The notes under the pieces: generated by a model
What the model was told of the DNA's origin: nothing
Databases searched by the model: none
What the model saw: the letters and a program-made list of their open reading frames with translations, nothing else
Program-made: the position numbers and the translations under genes
Part shown: positions 1 to 8,170 of the stretch, piece by piece
Layout of the letters: each line of letters opens with the position of its first letter
Position numbering within the stretch: position 1 is the first letter of the stretch
Source of the DNA: Ralstonia wenshanensis
GTDB taxonomy: Bacteria; Pseudomonadota; Gammaproteobacteria; Burkholderiales; Burkholderiaceae
Assembly (NCBI RefSeq): GCF_021173085.1
Contig: NZ_CP076413.1
Location: 2,480,001-2,544,000, forward strand
DNA: 64,000 nucleotides
Direction: 5' to 3'

Positions 1-1
1 A

Positions 2-1390
2 CGTACCGCGCTCGCCTGGCTTCTGGCCAGTGCAGCCTTGCCGACGTTCGCGCAGATTCCGTCCAGTCCTGGCGGCACGCCATCCGCAACTGCGCAACCT
101 GCGGCGGCCACGGCCGGCGGGATCGACGTGGCGCAGATCAAGCCGGCGGTGGACGCGGCGGTCAATGCGGAATACGGTCAGCTCGACCTGCTCTACAAAG
201 ACATCCACGCGCATCCAGAGCTGGCGTTCCAGGAAACGCGCACGGCGGCCAAGCTGGCCGAGCAGATGCGCAAGATCGGCTTTGATGTGACGGAGCACGT
301 TGGCAAGACCGGCGTGGTGGCTGTCTATCGCAATGGCGCCGGCCCGACGATCCTGGTGCGCACTGAACTCGATGCGCTGCCGATGGAAGAGAAGACCGGC
401 CTGCCCTATGCAAGCCACGTCCACACGAAATGGCGCGGCGAGGACGTAGGCGTGGCGCACAGCTGCGGGCATGACGTACACATGGCGTCGTGGGTGGGCA
501 CCGCCAAGACGCTGGTGTCGCTCAAGGACCGCTGGCACGGGACGCTGGTGTTCGTCGCTCAGCCTGCTGAGGAAACCGTGACGGGCGCGCAGAGCATGAT
601 CGACGACGGCTTCTTCAAGCGCTTTCCCAAACCCGACTATGCGTTTGCGCTGCATACCGGCCCGGGGCCGTATGGTTCGATCGTTTTCAACAGCGGTCCG
701 ATCACGTCCAACTCCGACGGGCTGGAAATTACGTTCAAGGGCCGCGGCGGCCACGGCTCTGCGCCCGACAAAACCATCGACCCGGTGATGATGGCGGCGC
801 GCTTCGTGGTCGATCTGCAAAGCGTGATCAGCCGCGAGAAGGATCCGCAGGAATTTGGCGTGGTGAGCATCGGCGCCATCCAGGGCGGCAGCGCCGAGAA
901 CATCATCCCCGACAGCGTGCTGCTGCGCGGCACGATCCGCTCGTACAAGCCGGCCGTGCGCCAGAAGATGCTCGACGGCATCCGCCGCACGGCCAAGGCT
1001 GTCACCGAAATGTCGGGCGCGCCGGACGCCGATATCAACATCATCGAGGGAGGCAAGGCGGTCAACAATGATCCGACCGTGGTGGCGCGCACCGAGGCGA
1101 TGTTCAAGACCGCCTTCGGCAACGACCGCGTGCTGCGCGTGCCACCCATCACGGCCAGCGAAGATTTCTCGGCGTTTGTTGACGCGGGCATCCCGTCAAT
1201 GTTCTTCTTCATCGGTGTGAACGATCCGCAGACGTTCTTCGCCTCGCTCAAGCCGGGTGCCAAGCCGCTGCCGACCAATCATTCGCCGCTGTTCGCGCCC
1301 GTGCCGGAGCCGTCCATCAAGACGGGCGTAACGGCAATGTCGCTGGCAGTGCTCAATGCGCTGCAATGGAACAAGGCGTCGGGCCAGTAG
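2..1390 (+). CDS. Secreted M20-family amidohydrolase, 5' end outside window
   Basis: Member of the zinc-dependent M20 peptidase family (N-acyl amino acid amidohydrolase / carboxypeptidase group), which hydrolyses an amide bond in a small substrate; the substrate cannot be read from the sequence. The frame is already open at the left edge and runs through a hydrophobic segment ending LPTFAQ, so the true start lies upstream and the protein is probably exported to the periplasm. Family motifs appear in order: HAHPELAFQE, LDALPM, SCGHD (metal-binding Cys and His), PAEE (catalytic and metal Glu), GGHGSAP in the dimerisation lid, SEDF, and a C-terminal NHSP. The next gene starts 72 bases downstream on the same strand and could be co-transcribed. 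Confidence 0.88.
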   Translation, partial: RTALAWLLASAALPTFAQIPSSPGGTPSATAQPAAATAGGIDVAQIKPAVDAAVNAEYGQLDLLYKDIHAHPELAFQETRTAAKLAEQMRKIGFDVTEHVGKTGVVAVYRNGAGPTILVRTELDALPMEEKTGLPYASHVHTKWRGEDVGVAHSCGHDVHMASWVGTAKTLVSLKDRWHGTLVFVAQPAEETVTGAQSMIDDGFFKRFPKPDYAFALHTGPGPYGSIVFNSGPITSNSDGLEITFKGRGGHGSAPDKTIDPVMMAARFVVDLQSVISREKDPQEFGVVSIGAIQGGSAENIIPDSVLLRGTIRSYKPAVRQKMLDGIRRTAKAVTEMSGAPDADINIIEGGKAVNNDPTVVARTEAMFKTAFGNDRVLRVPPITASEDFSAFVDAGIPSMFFFIGVNDPQTFFASLKPGAKPLPTNHSPLFAPVPEPSIKTGVTAMSLAVLNALQWNKASGQ

Positions 1391-1462
1391 GCCGGCGTTG
1401 ATGTGGGCGCGGAGCCCGATGACCGGGCGGCCGCGCCTTTTGATTTCTCAGGAGGGCATTCC

Positions 1463-2284
1463 ATGTTCAACCGTTTCATCCGCACCAGCGCCCTGCTGCT
1501 GTGCGCCTGCGCCGCGGCACCCGCCCTGGCGCAAACCACGCCCGCCAACCCGGCCACCAACCGCCTCGACGAAATCATCGCGCGCGGCACGCTGCGCGTC
1601 GGCACCACCGGCGACTACAAGCCGTTCACCTACAAGAACCCCGCCGATGGCCACTTTATCGGCCTGGACGTCGAGATGGGCGAGCGCCTGGCCAAGGCAC
1701 TCGGCGTGAAGCTCGAAATCGTGCCGACCACGTGGTCGACGCTGATGCAGGACTTTGCTGCAGACCGCTATGACATCGCCATGAGCGGTGTGTCGGTCAC
1801 GCTGGAGCGGCAAAAGAAGGCGTTCTATTCGATCCCGTATCAGCGCGATGGCAAGACGCCGATCACGCGTTGCGAGAACCAGGCGAAATACCAGACCCTG
1901 GCGCAGATCGACCAGCCGAACGTGCGCGCGGTGGTCAACCCGGGGGGCACCAACGAGAAATTCGCGCGCGAGCACTTGAAGCAGGCGCAGATCCGCGTGT
2001 ATCCGGACAACGTGACGATCTTCAACGAGATCGTCGCCGGCCGTGCAGACCTGATGATGACCGACGCGGTGGAAACGAAGCTGCAGCAGAAGCTACACCC
2101 GGAACTGTGTGCCGTGCACCCGGAAGCGCCGTTCGATTTCTCCGAGAAGGCATACCTGCTGCCGCGCGACGTGGTGTTCAAGAACTTCGTCGACCAGTGG
2201 CTGCGGCAAACCACCGAGAGCGGTGAATTCGCCAAGCGCTTTGATGCGTGGCTGGCGTATCCGTGGAACACACCGGCCAAGTAA
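1463..2284 (+). CDS. pheC: Periplasmic cyclohexadienyl (arogenate/prephenate) dehydratase-like binding-protein fold
   Basis: A 273-residue protein of the type II solute-binding fold with a signal peptide (cleavage near ALAQ, residue 24). It resembles PheC, the periplasmic cyclohexadienyl dehydratase of Pseudomonas, more than a transport receptor: RVGTTGDYKPFTY, VPTTWSTLMQDF, DIAMSGVSVTLERQ, a GKTPITRC segment, VVNPGGTNEKFARE and LHPELCAVHP follow the PheC pattern as I remember it. PheC converts prephenate or arogenate to phenylpyruvate or phenylalanine outside the cytoplasm. The start was chosen because AGGAGGG at 1450-1456 precedes ATG at a good spacing. No transporter permease or ATPase lies beside it, which fits an enzyme rather than a receptor. 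The alternative is an orphan amino acid ABC receptor. Confidence 0.66.
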   Translation: MFNRFIRTSALLLCACAAAPALAQTTPANPATNRLDEIIARGTLRVGTTGDYKPFTYKNPADGHFIGLDVEMGERLAKALGVKLEIVPTTWSTLMQDFAADRYDIAMSGVSVTLERQKKAFYSIPYQRDGKTPITRCENQAKYQTLAQIDQPNVRAVVNPGGTNEKFAREHLKQAQIRVYPDNVTIFNEIVAGRADLMMTDAVETKLQQKLHPELCAVHPEAPFDFSEKAYLLPRDVVFKNFVDQWLRQTTESGEFAKRFDAWLAYPWNTPAK

Positions 2285-2299
2285 ACGGCCTGAGCAGTG

Positions 2300-3481
2300 C
2301 TATGCCCGTGCGGCGCGCTTGGCAGCGCCGCCCATCAGCAGCACGAGGCACACTCCGTTAAGCAGCGCGCCAAGCATCCAAACCGTGCCGGACCACACCG
2401 GCGCGGTCATCGCATACACCGCAGTGGCGGCCAGCGGCCCGATCATGGCGGCCACGCTGGCAAGGCTTGCCAGCGCGCCCTGCAACTCGCCCTGCTCATG
2501 CTCGCCCACCTGGCGCGAGAGCATGGCCTGCAGCGCCGGCATGCCAATCTCGGCCATGCACAGCACCACCATGGTCGGGTAGACCATCCAGCCGGCGCTG
2601 ATCCAGGCCATGGCCGCAAAGCCAGCCACATCCATCATCACGCTCAACACCACGGCGCGGCGCTGGCCCAGCGCACGTGAGATCGGCCCGGTCAGGAAGG
2701 CCTGCGCCAGCGCATGCATCAGCCCATAAGCCGCCAGTGACAGGCCGGCGGCACGCGTGTCCCAACCGAAGTGCGCCTCGCCGTGAATGACCCACAGCGT
2801 TTGCGGAATCTGCCCGACGATTTCGATGATCGCCAGCACAGCCAGCAACGGCAACAGCGTCGGCACACGTGCCACGCGGCGCAGCGACTGCACCGGCAGC
2901 AGCGCGCGCCAAGCAAAGGGCGCACGTTCAGCGCGGCGCGACTCCGGCAACGCGAAGCAAGCCACCAGAAAGTTGACGCCGTTGAGCGCCGCCGCCAGCA
3001 GGAACGGCGCCCGCAGCCACCAGTCGCCCAGCAGCCCGCCCAACGCCGGCCCGGCGATGAATCCCAAGCCGAAGCCCGCGTTCATCAGCCCGTAACGGCG
3101 CGCACGATCGGCCGGCGCGGTGATGTCGGCGATGTACGCCGTCGCCACGGCATAGTTAGCCCCGGTAATGCCCGCCACCACGCGGCCGACGTACAGCACC
3201 CACGCGTGCGGCGACAGTGCCATGACGAGGTAATCGACCGCCGCGCCCGCCAACGACAGCAGCAGCACCGGCCGGCGCCCGTAGCGATCGGCCAGCGCGC
3301 CCAGGATCGGCGCAAAGACAAATTGCATCGCCGCATACGCCGCGATGAGCAGGCCGAATTCGAATGCGATGTCGCCCGTGTGGTCCAGCTCGCGCAGCAG
3401 GCTTGGCAGGATGGGCAGGATCAGCCCGATGCCCATGGCATCGAGCGTCAGCGCAACGAGGATGACGGCAAAGGCAGGCAT
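2300..3481 (-). CDS. MFS drug:H+ antiporter, TetA/TCR-like
   Basis: A 393-residue major facilitator with about twelve hydrophobic segments, of the DHA1 drug/H+ antiporter family close to class A-type tetracycline pumps. The N-terminus (VALTLDAMGIGLILPILP) and the loop 2-3 motif A (GALADRYGRRPVLLLS) are typical, as is GFGLGFIAGPALGGLLG in segment 5 (motif C of antiporters). It sits in the inner membrane and would export a small drug or metabolite; resistance to tetracycline should not be assumed from homology. It is convergent with the PheC-like gene, with 15 bases between stop codons and no clear hairpin. No adjacent TetR regulator is visible. Confidence 0.83.
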   Translation of the reverse strand: MPAFAVILVALTLDAMGIGLILPILPSLLRELDHTGDIAFEFGLLIAAYAAMQFVFAPILGALADRYGRRPVLLLSLAGAAVDYLVMALSPHAWVLYVGRVVAGITGANYAVATAYIADITAPADRARRYGLMNAGFGLGFIAGPALGGLLGDWWLRAPFLLAAALNGVNFLVACFALPESRRAERAPFAWRALLPVQSLRRVARVPTLLPLLAVLAIIEIVGQIPQTLWVIHGEAHFGWDTRAAGLSLAAYGLMHALAQAFLTGPISRALGQRRAVVLSVMMDVAGFAAMAWISAGWMVYPTMVVLCMAEIGMPALQAMLSRQVGEHEQGELQGALASLASVAAMIGPLAATAVYAMTAPVWSGTVWMLGALLNGVCLVLLMGGAAKRAARA

Positions 3482-3600
3482 GCGAACGCGCCGCGGGCCC
3501 GTCGGGCGGCGGCGCTTCGAAAAACAGAAAGCCGAGATGATGCCGTGGAAGTGCGCGCTTGCAGCGTCGTGCGGCGCTCAGGCGAAAGCCGCCGGCAAGC

Positions 3601-4407
3601 TTAGTGGAGGTTGGCCGGATCGCCGTGTTGCAGGGCCAGTGCGTCGCGCAGCAGCGCGTCGGTCATGTCGCGGCCCAGGAGCGCCGGGTCAAAGCGCGCG
3701 GAGAAACGCGTCGAGCACGACTCCACCTGCAACACCACCTGGCCCGGCGGCAGCAGTTCGATGTCGACGTGGATGACCTCGTCGTCTTCGGTAAAGGAAT
3801 GCAGCAACGTCAGTGCGCGGTAGCCGTCGGCGCGCTCCACGGCGGTTTCGGTCCAGGACGGCGCCAGCAGCGCGCAGTTCACCAGCGTTTCGGGCTCGTC
3901 AGGGCGATACAGGTGCAGGCCCATCATGGTCGAAGCAGCATCGGCCACGCCGGACCATTCGGCTGCAGGAATCAGATCACCGAGCAGCCGAATGTCGTCG
4001 ACCGCGGCGTCGGTCTGCACAAAAGCGGCACCCAGGAAAAAGGCGGTCTCGTCGCGGAAACCACCCGCCACGGTATTGCGCCACAGGCGATGGCTGCTCT
4101 TGCTGCCGAGCGCCACTTGCGACAGCACCTTGGCTGCGCGTGCGCCGTCTGCGCCCGACCACTGGTCCACCGCACCATGCGAGAACAGGCGATCGGCCAT
4201 CACCAAACCCACGCCTTCGGGCAATACGCGCTCTTTCAGCCAGTTGGCCAAGACGTGCACACCGCTGAACGGCATGTCCGGACGGCCGATCGCATGCGCT
4301 CGCACGCGGCCGTTTTCCGGCACGTGGAACGGCATGGCAAACAGCCTCGCCTGATAAGCGACGCCGTCAATCTCGAAACGGGCGATGGAAGCGGTGGTGA
4401 TGGACAT
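3601..4407 (-). CDS. Conserved hypothetical protein, cytoplasmic
   Basis: A 268-residue product I do not recognise. No signal peptide, membrane segment, cysteine cluster or nucleotide-binding motif is visible. The composition is soluble and mixed alpha/beta, with an acidic stretch (HSFTEDDEVIHVDIELLPPG) near residue 210 and a hydrophobic, Ala/Leu-rich C-terminus. The start at 4407 was chosen because an AGGAAGG ribosome site sits seven bases upstream; the frame stays open to about 4491 but that part lacks coding character. The gene ends 119 bases before the start of the Tet-like MFS gene on the same strand, so they may share a transcript. Confidence 0.7.
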   Translation of the reverse strand: MSITTASIARFEIDGVAYQARLFAMPFHVPENGRVRAHAIGRPDMPFSGVHVLANWLKERVLPEGVGLVMADRLFSHGAVDQWSGADGARAAKVLSQVALGSKSSHRLWRNTVAGGFRDETAFFLGAAFVQTDAAVDDIRLLGDLIPAAEWSGVADAASTMMGLHLYRPDEPETLVNCALLAPSWTETAVERADGYRALTLLHSFTEDDEVIHVDIELLPPGQVVLQVESCSTRFSARFDPALLGRDMTDALLRDALALQHGDPANLH

Positions 4408-4491
4408 GATGACCTTCCTGCTGCAAGGGGCGGAAAACGCCGCCCGTACCTGCATCAACGACCATCCACGCCGAATGTTTAGCCGCCACAT

Positions 4492-4510
4492 GGGGGGTTG
4501 GGGGGAGGGG
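4492..4510 (+). other. G-quadruplex-capable G-run (G6-T2-G6-A-G4)
   Basis: Three uninterrupted guanine runs of six, six and four bases separated by TT and A, followed by AATCCCC, which could instead pair with the last run as a hairpin. It lies 85 bases upstream of the leftward hypothetical gene (3601-4407) and 306 bases upstream of the DPYTDG-repeat gene, in an otherwise AT-rich intergenic stretch. The G-rich strand is the non-template strand for rightward transcription. Four tetrad-forming runs are possible only if a six-base run is split. Confidence 0.45.
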
Positions 4511-4673
4511 AATCCCCACGTCTGTAATGCAACGCAACAATCGGGGGACTGCGAGGCAGGAATTTTTTGCCGCTCCAGCCGTCACACCTTCGCATTAAGG
4601 GTTATCCCGCATCTCATATTTTCATTTCAATTCAATGACTTATATGCAGATTGCGGTGCTTGAGGGGTCACAA

Positions 4674-4694
4674 TTGTTCTTATTTTTTGAACAA
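4674..4694. promoter_or_regulatory. Hyphenated palindrome upstream of the DPYTDG-repeat gene
   Basis: TTGTTC, nine bases, GAACAA: perfect six-base arms in the AT-rich 408-base gap between the hypothetical gene (start 4407) and the repeat-protein gene (start 4816). The arms are 122 bases upstream of that ATG, which suits a repressor or activator site or a small hairpin. The rest of the gap holds the G-run at 4492-4510 and no other feature I can name. Confidence 0.35.
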
Positions 4695-4815
4695 AGAGTT
4701 TAATAGAACTGCTTTTTTACCCTCTGAGCAACGACTAAGCTTATGCCATCGCGTTACCGCACCGCAGCGAAACCTGCCCTGCGGCAATGCTCACCCCCCT
4801 GTTGTGGAGTCCATC

Positions 4816-5088
4816 ATGAAGACCAAGAACCTGATTCTCGCCTCGCTGATCGCTGTTGCCGCTGTTCCCGCCTTCGCTGCTGGCGTGCAAAGCCAAGACC
4901 CGTACACCAACGGCCAAGCCGTGACCAAGGCTGACCCCTACACCGACGGCGCCCGCAAGGCCGACGTCTACACCGACGGCGCCGTGCGCAAGGCAGACCC
5001 GTACACCGATGGCGCGCTGCGCAAGGCCGATCCGTACACCGATGGCGCCCTGGTCGGCAAGGCTGACCCGTTCAGCGACGGCCAATAA
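4816..5088 (+). CDS. Small secreted DPYTDG-repeat protein
   Basis: A 90-residue protein with a clear signal peptide (MKTKNLILAS... cleaved after AFA, about residue 21). The mature part is almost wholly six tandem units: DPYTNGQAVTKA (28-39), DPYTDGARKA (40-49), DVYTDGAVRKA (50-60), DPYTDGALRKA (61-71), DPYTDGALVGKA (72-83) and DPFSDGQ (84-90). Each unit joins an acidic Asp/Tyr/Asp turn to a Lys/Arg-Ala step, so charge alternates along the chain. It is probably disordered or a short repeat fold in the periplasm or outside the cell. GGAG sits eight bases before ATG, a long leader lies upstream and a strong terminator follows, so it is a single-gene unit. The function is unknown to me; similar short proteins seem to occur in related genera. 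Confidence 0.8.
   Translation: MKTKNLILASLIAVAAVPAFAAGVQSQDPYTNGQAVTKADPYTDGARKADVYTDGAVRKADPYTDGALRKADPYTDGALVGKADPFSDGQ
4897..5085 (+). repeat. Coding tandem repeat, 30-36 bp units (DPYTDG-A-K-A)
   Basis: Six in-frame units of 36, 30, 33, 33, 36 and a final 21 bases encode the repeats of the secreted protein. Units 4 and 5 are nearly identical at DNA level (cgcaaggc, then gatccgtacaccgatggcgc), which points to recent duplication and likely copy-number variation between strains. Unit length varies only in the linker between TDGA and KA. Confidence 0.85.
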
Positions 5089-5175
5089 GTCGTCCGTCCG
5101 CTGTTCGCATCACCCGTATCACTCTCCCTCCCCGATGCCGGGTGCCCCAGTTGGCACCGGCACCGGCTTACCGAG

Positions 5176-5200
5176 GCGGCCGTTTGGCCGCTTTTTTTTT
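5176..5200 (+). terminator. Rho-independent terminator of the DPYTDG-repeat gene
   Basis: GCGGCC, loop GTTT, GGCCGC followed by nine T (5192-5200). It lies 88 bases after the stop codon. Confidence 0.85.
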
Positions 5201-5359
5201 GCCTACACCCGCAGAGTTCACTTTGCGAGCCCGGATTTTTCCTCCCTCAAGCCCCTGGGCGCGCGTCCGATAGAAGAGAATGCATTCATTGGCGGGGCGC
5301 CTTCCCTTGAACCCGTTGCGCAAACGTGCCTCGCCACGGACTGATCCCTGAACATCACC

Positions 5360-6568
5360 ATGCGCAAGCGCATCGCCATCGAACACCTGCGGGTGGGCAT
5401 GTACCTCGACGAATTTGTCGGCTCGTGGCTCGACCACCCGTTCTGGCGGGCACGTTTTCGCGTGGAAGACGCCGCCCAATTGCAGCGCCTGCGTGCCAGC
5501 GGCGTGCGTGAGGTGTGGATCGACACCACACGCGGCACCGACGTGGCCGCCGCCAATGCGGCACCTCCCGCCCCTGAAGCCCCGGCGCCGCCCGCCTGCG
5601 CCGCCGACGCCAACATCGCACCGCGCCCCATCACGTATGCGGAAGAAATGCGCCGCGCCGCCCGTCTCATCAGCAAGGCAGAGGTGGCCGTGCAGGCCAT
5701 GTTTGCCGATGCGCGCATGGGCCGCACGATCGAAGCGCGCGACGCATTGCCCTTGGTGGAAGCCATTTCAGGCTCCGTAGACCGCCACCCGAGCGCACTG
5801 ACAAGCCTCGTGCGCCTGAAAGCAAAAGACCGCTACACGTTCCTGCATTCCGTGGCGGTATGCGCGCTGATGGTGTCGCTGGGCCGCCAGTTGGGGCTCT
5901 CCGATGACGAAGTGCGCGACGCCGGCCTTGCCGGGCTGCTGCATGACATCGGCAAGATCGCGATCCCGCCTGAGGTGTTGAACAAGCCCGGCGCCCTGAC
6001 CGACGCTGAATTCCGCCACGTGATCGTCCACCCGCAGGCAGGGCACGACATCCTCGCGGGCGACAGCAGCATGCGCGACATCGCGCTCGACGTCTGCCTG
6101 CACCACCACGAACGCATGGATGGCACCGGCTATCCGCACAAGCTGGCGGGCGAAGGCATCTCGCTGTTTGCGCGCATGGGCGCCATCTGCGACGTGTACG
6201 ACGCCGTCACGTCCGACCGCCCATACAAAAAGGCGTGGGAAGCTGCCTACGCGGTGCAGCGCATGGTCGAATGGCGCGGCAACCATTTCGACCCGATGGT
6301 GTTCAATGCCTTTATCAAAAGCGTGGGCATCTATCCGGTGGGATCGCTGGTCCGCCTGCGTTCAGGCCGGCTGGCGGTGGTCATGCAGCATGCGCCGGGC
6401 GCCTTGCTCACGCCCACGGTCAAGGTATTCTTCTCGATATCGTCGGGCACGCGGATTGCGCCCGAGCTCATCGATCTGGCGCACACCGGCGACCAGATCG
6501 TCTCGCGAGAAGAACCCCGCGACTGGGGCCTGACCGACCTCAACGAACTTTGGATACACGGCGACTGA
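5360..6568 (+). CDS. HD-GYP domain cyclic-di-GMP phosphodiesterase
   Basis: A 402-residue cytoplasmic protein with a DUF3391-type N-terminal domain (MRKRIAIEHLRVGMYLDEF, about 1-140) followed by an HD-GYP hydrolase domain. The metal-binding HD pair is H195-D196 in LLHDIGKIAIP, the second histidine group starts at H248 in HHHERMDGTGYP, and the GYP signature is intact at 257-259, so the active site looks complete for c-di-GMP hydrolysis to pGpG/GMP. An Ala/Pro-rich linker lies near residues 65-85. The 3' end overlaps the start of the following ABC transporter gene, suggesting translational coupling. No receiver domain is present, so the input signal is unknown. Confidence 0.9.
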   Translation: MRKRIAIEHLRVGMYLDEFVGSWLDHPFWRARFRVEDAAQLQRLRASGVREVWIDTTRGTDVAAANAAPPAPEAPAPPACAADANIAPRPITYAEEMRRAARLISKAEVAVQAMFADARMGRTIEARDALPLVEAISGSVDRHPSALTSLVRLKAKDRYTFLHSVAVCALMVSLGRQLGLSDDEVRDAGLAGLLHDIGKIAIPPEVLNKPGALTDAEFRHVIVHPQAGHDILAGDSSMRDIALDVCLHHHERMDGTGYPHKLAGEGISLFARMGAICDVYDAVTSDRPYKKAWEAAYAVQRMVEWRGNHFDPMVFNAFIKSVGIYPVGSLVRLRSGRLAVVMQHAPGALLTPTVKVFFSISSGTRIAPELIDLAHTGDQIVSREEPRDWGLTDLNELWIHGD

Positions 6569-8106
6569 TCCGTAGTGCCTTTCCGTGGCGCCTGCTGGCA
6601 TGGCTCGCGCTGGGCTGGCTGGCGTGCAGCGCATCGGCCTTGGCCGAACCACCACTGCGGATCGGCTCCAAGCGCTTCACCGAGTCGTACGTGCTGGGCG
6701 AAATCCTCACGCAAACCGCTAACCCGCGTGGCCCTGCCGAGCATGTGCCGGGCCTTGGCAACACCGCCATCGTCTTCGCCGCGCTCAGGAACGGCAGCAT
6801 CGACGTCTACCCGGACTACCTCGGCACCATCGCCGCAGAAATCCTGCACTTGCCTGCGGAGCAGGCTGCCAACCCCGATCAGGCAGCGCTGCTGGCCGAC
6901 GTGAACCGTGGCCTGGCGCCGATGGGCCTGGCGGCCGGCGTGCCCCTCGGCTTTGAAGACACCTACGCGCTTGCCATGCGCGACGCCGATGCCGAACGCG
7001 AACACATCCGCACGCTCGCCGATCTGGCCACGCACCCGGCGCTACGGCTTGGCCTGTCGCACGAATTTCTCGGCCGCGCCGATGGCTGGCCGGCCATTGC
7101 GCAGCACTACAAGCTGCCCCAAAGACCGACGGGCCTAGACCACGGCGTGGCCTACGACGCGCTGCGCGCCAGCCAGGTCGACGCGATCGACATCTACTCC
7201 ACCGACGCCAAGATCCGCCGCGAACATCTGCGTGTGCTCGACGACCCTGCGCACGTCTTCCCGCGCTACGACGCCGTGCTGCTGTACCGCGCTGACGTTG
7301 CGCAACGGCATCCGGCGCAATGGCAGGCGATCAGCGCCCTCGCCGGGCGCATCAAGCGCGACGACATGGTGGCGATGAACGCCGCGGTCGAACTCGAAGG
7401 CCAGTCGTTCTCGCAAGCCGCGCGCCAGTTTCTCGCTGGGCGTGGCAGCACGCCTGCCGCGACGCCGGCTCATGCATTCCTCACCCGGCTGATGGACGGC
7501 CTGGGGCGGCTCACGCAACGACATCTGATGCTGGTGGGTATTTCGACTGGCGTTGCCGTGCTGCTCGGCGTGCCGCTGGGTCTCATGGCGGCGCGTCGCC
7601 GGATCAAGCAGCCGATCCTTGCCGTCGTAGGTGTGCTGCAGACGATTCCGTCGCTGGCGTTGCTGGCGATGCTCATCCCCATCGTCGGGTCGATTGGCGT
7701 CGTGCCGGCGCTGATTGCGCTGGCGGTCTATGCGCTGTTGCCCATCGTGCGCAACACGATCGTCGGATTGGAGCAGGTGCCCGATGGCCTGCGCGATGCG
7801 GCATTGGCGCTAGGCTTCACGCCGTCACAACGCACGCGCGTGGTGGACTTGCCGCTGGCGCTGCCGGTCATTCTGGCTGGCGTCAAAACCGCCGCGGTCA
7901 TCAGCGTAGGTACGGCGACCATTGCCGCGTTCATCGGCGCCGGCGGCTATGGCGAGCGCATCGCCACAGGGCTCGCACTCAATGACAGTGCAACGTTGCT
8001 TGCAGGCGCCATCCCCGCCGCGGTACTGGCGCTGCTCGTGCAGGGCGCGTTCGAGGTGGTCGAATGGTGGCTGCGCCGACACGGCAGCGACACCCCGCTC
8101 CGCTGA
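6550..8106 (+). CDS. Quaternary-amine/osmoprotectant ABC transporter, binding domain fused to permease
   Basis: A 518-residue fusion. Residues 1-34 form a signal peptide or anchor (WLACSASALAEP). About 35-310 is an OpuAC/OpuBC-type substrate-binding domain (IGSKRFTESYVLGEI, the family hallmark; DVYPDYLGT; DIYSTDAKI). About 325-510 is an OpuBB/ProW-type permease with five hydrophobic segments and an EAA loop (GLRDAALALGFTPSQRTRVVDLPLALP). Substrates in this family are glycine betaine, choline or carnitine. The binding domain precedes the permease, the reverse of the permease-first fusions I know. Start: TTG 6550 is the best in-frame candidate, overlapping the HD-GYP gene by 19 bases, but it lacks a convincing ribosome site. 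No ATPase gene lies nearby, so it must borrow one. Confidence 0.82.
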   Translation: MDTRRLIRSAFPWRLLAWLALGWLACSASALAEPPLRIGSKRFTESYVLGEILTQTANPRGPAEHVPGLGNTAIVFAALRNGSIDVYPDYLGTIAAEILHLPAEQAANPDQAALLADVNRGLAPMGLAAGVPLGFEDTYALAMRDADAEREHIRTLADLATHPALRLGLSHEFLGRADGWPAIAQHYKLPQRPTGLDHGVAYDALRASQVDAIDIYSTDAKIRREHLRVLDDPAHVFPRYDAVLLYRADVAQRHPAQWQAISALAGRIKRDDMVAMNAAVELEGQSFSQAARQFLAGRGSTPAATPAHAFLTRLMDGLGRLTQRHLMLVGISTGVAVLLGVPLGLMAARRRIKQPILAVVGVLQTIPSLALLAMLIPIVGSIGVVPALIALAVYALLPIVRNTIVGLEQVPDGLRDAALALGFTPSQRTRVVDLPLALPVILAGVKTAAVISVGTATIAAFIGAGGYGERIATGLALNDSATLLAGAIPAAVLALLVQGAFEVVEWWLRRHGSDTPLR

Positions 8107-8170
8107 CGAGCACGCGCGCGGGCGTTCCATTACCATCGCGGTCATTCCAGCCGCCTTGCACGCCCCGCTC

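Noticed and set aside
4897-5085. CRISPR-like array
   Set aside because: The repeats are contiguous, in frame and coding, with no spacers and no cas genes.
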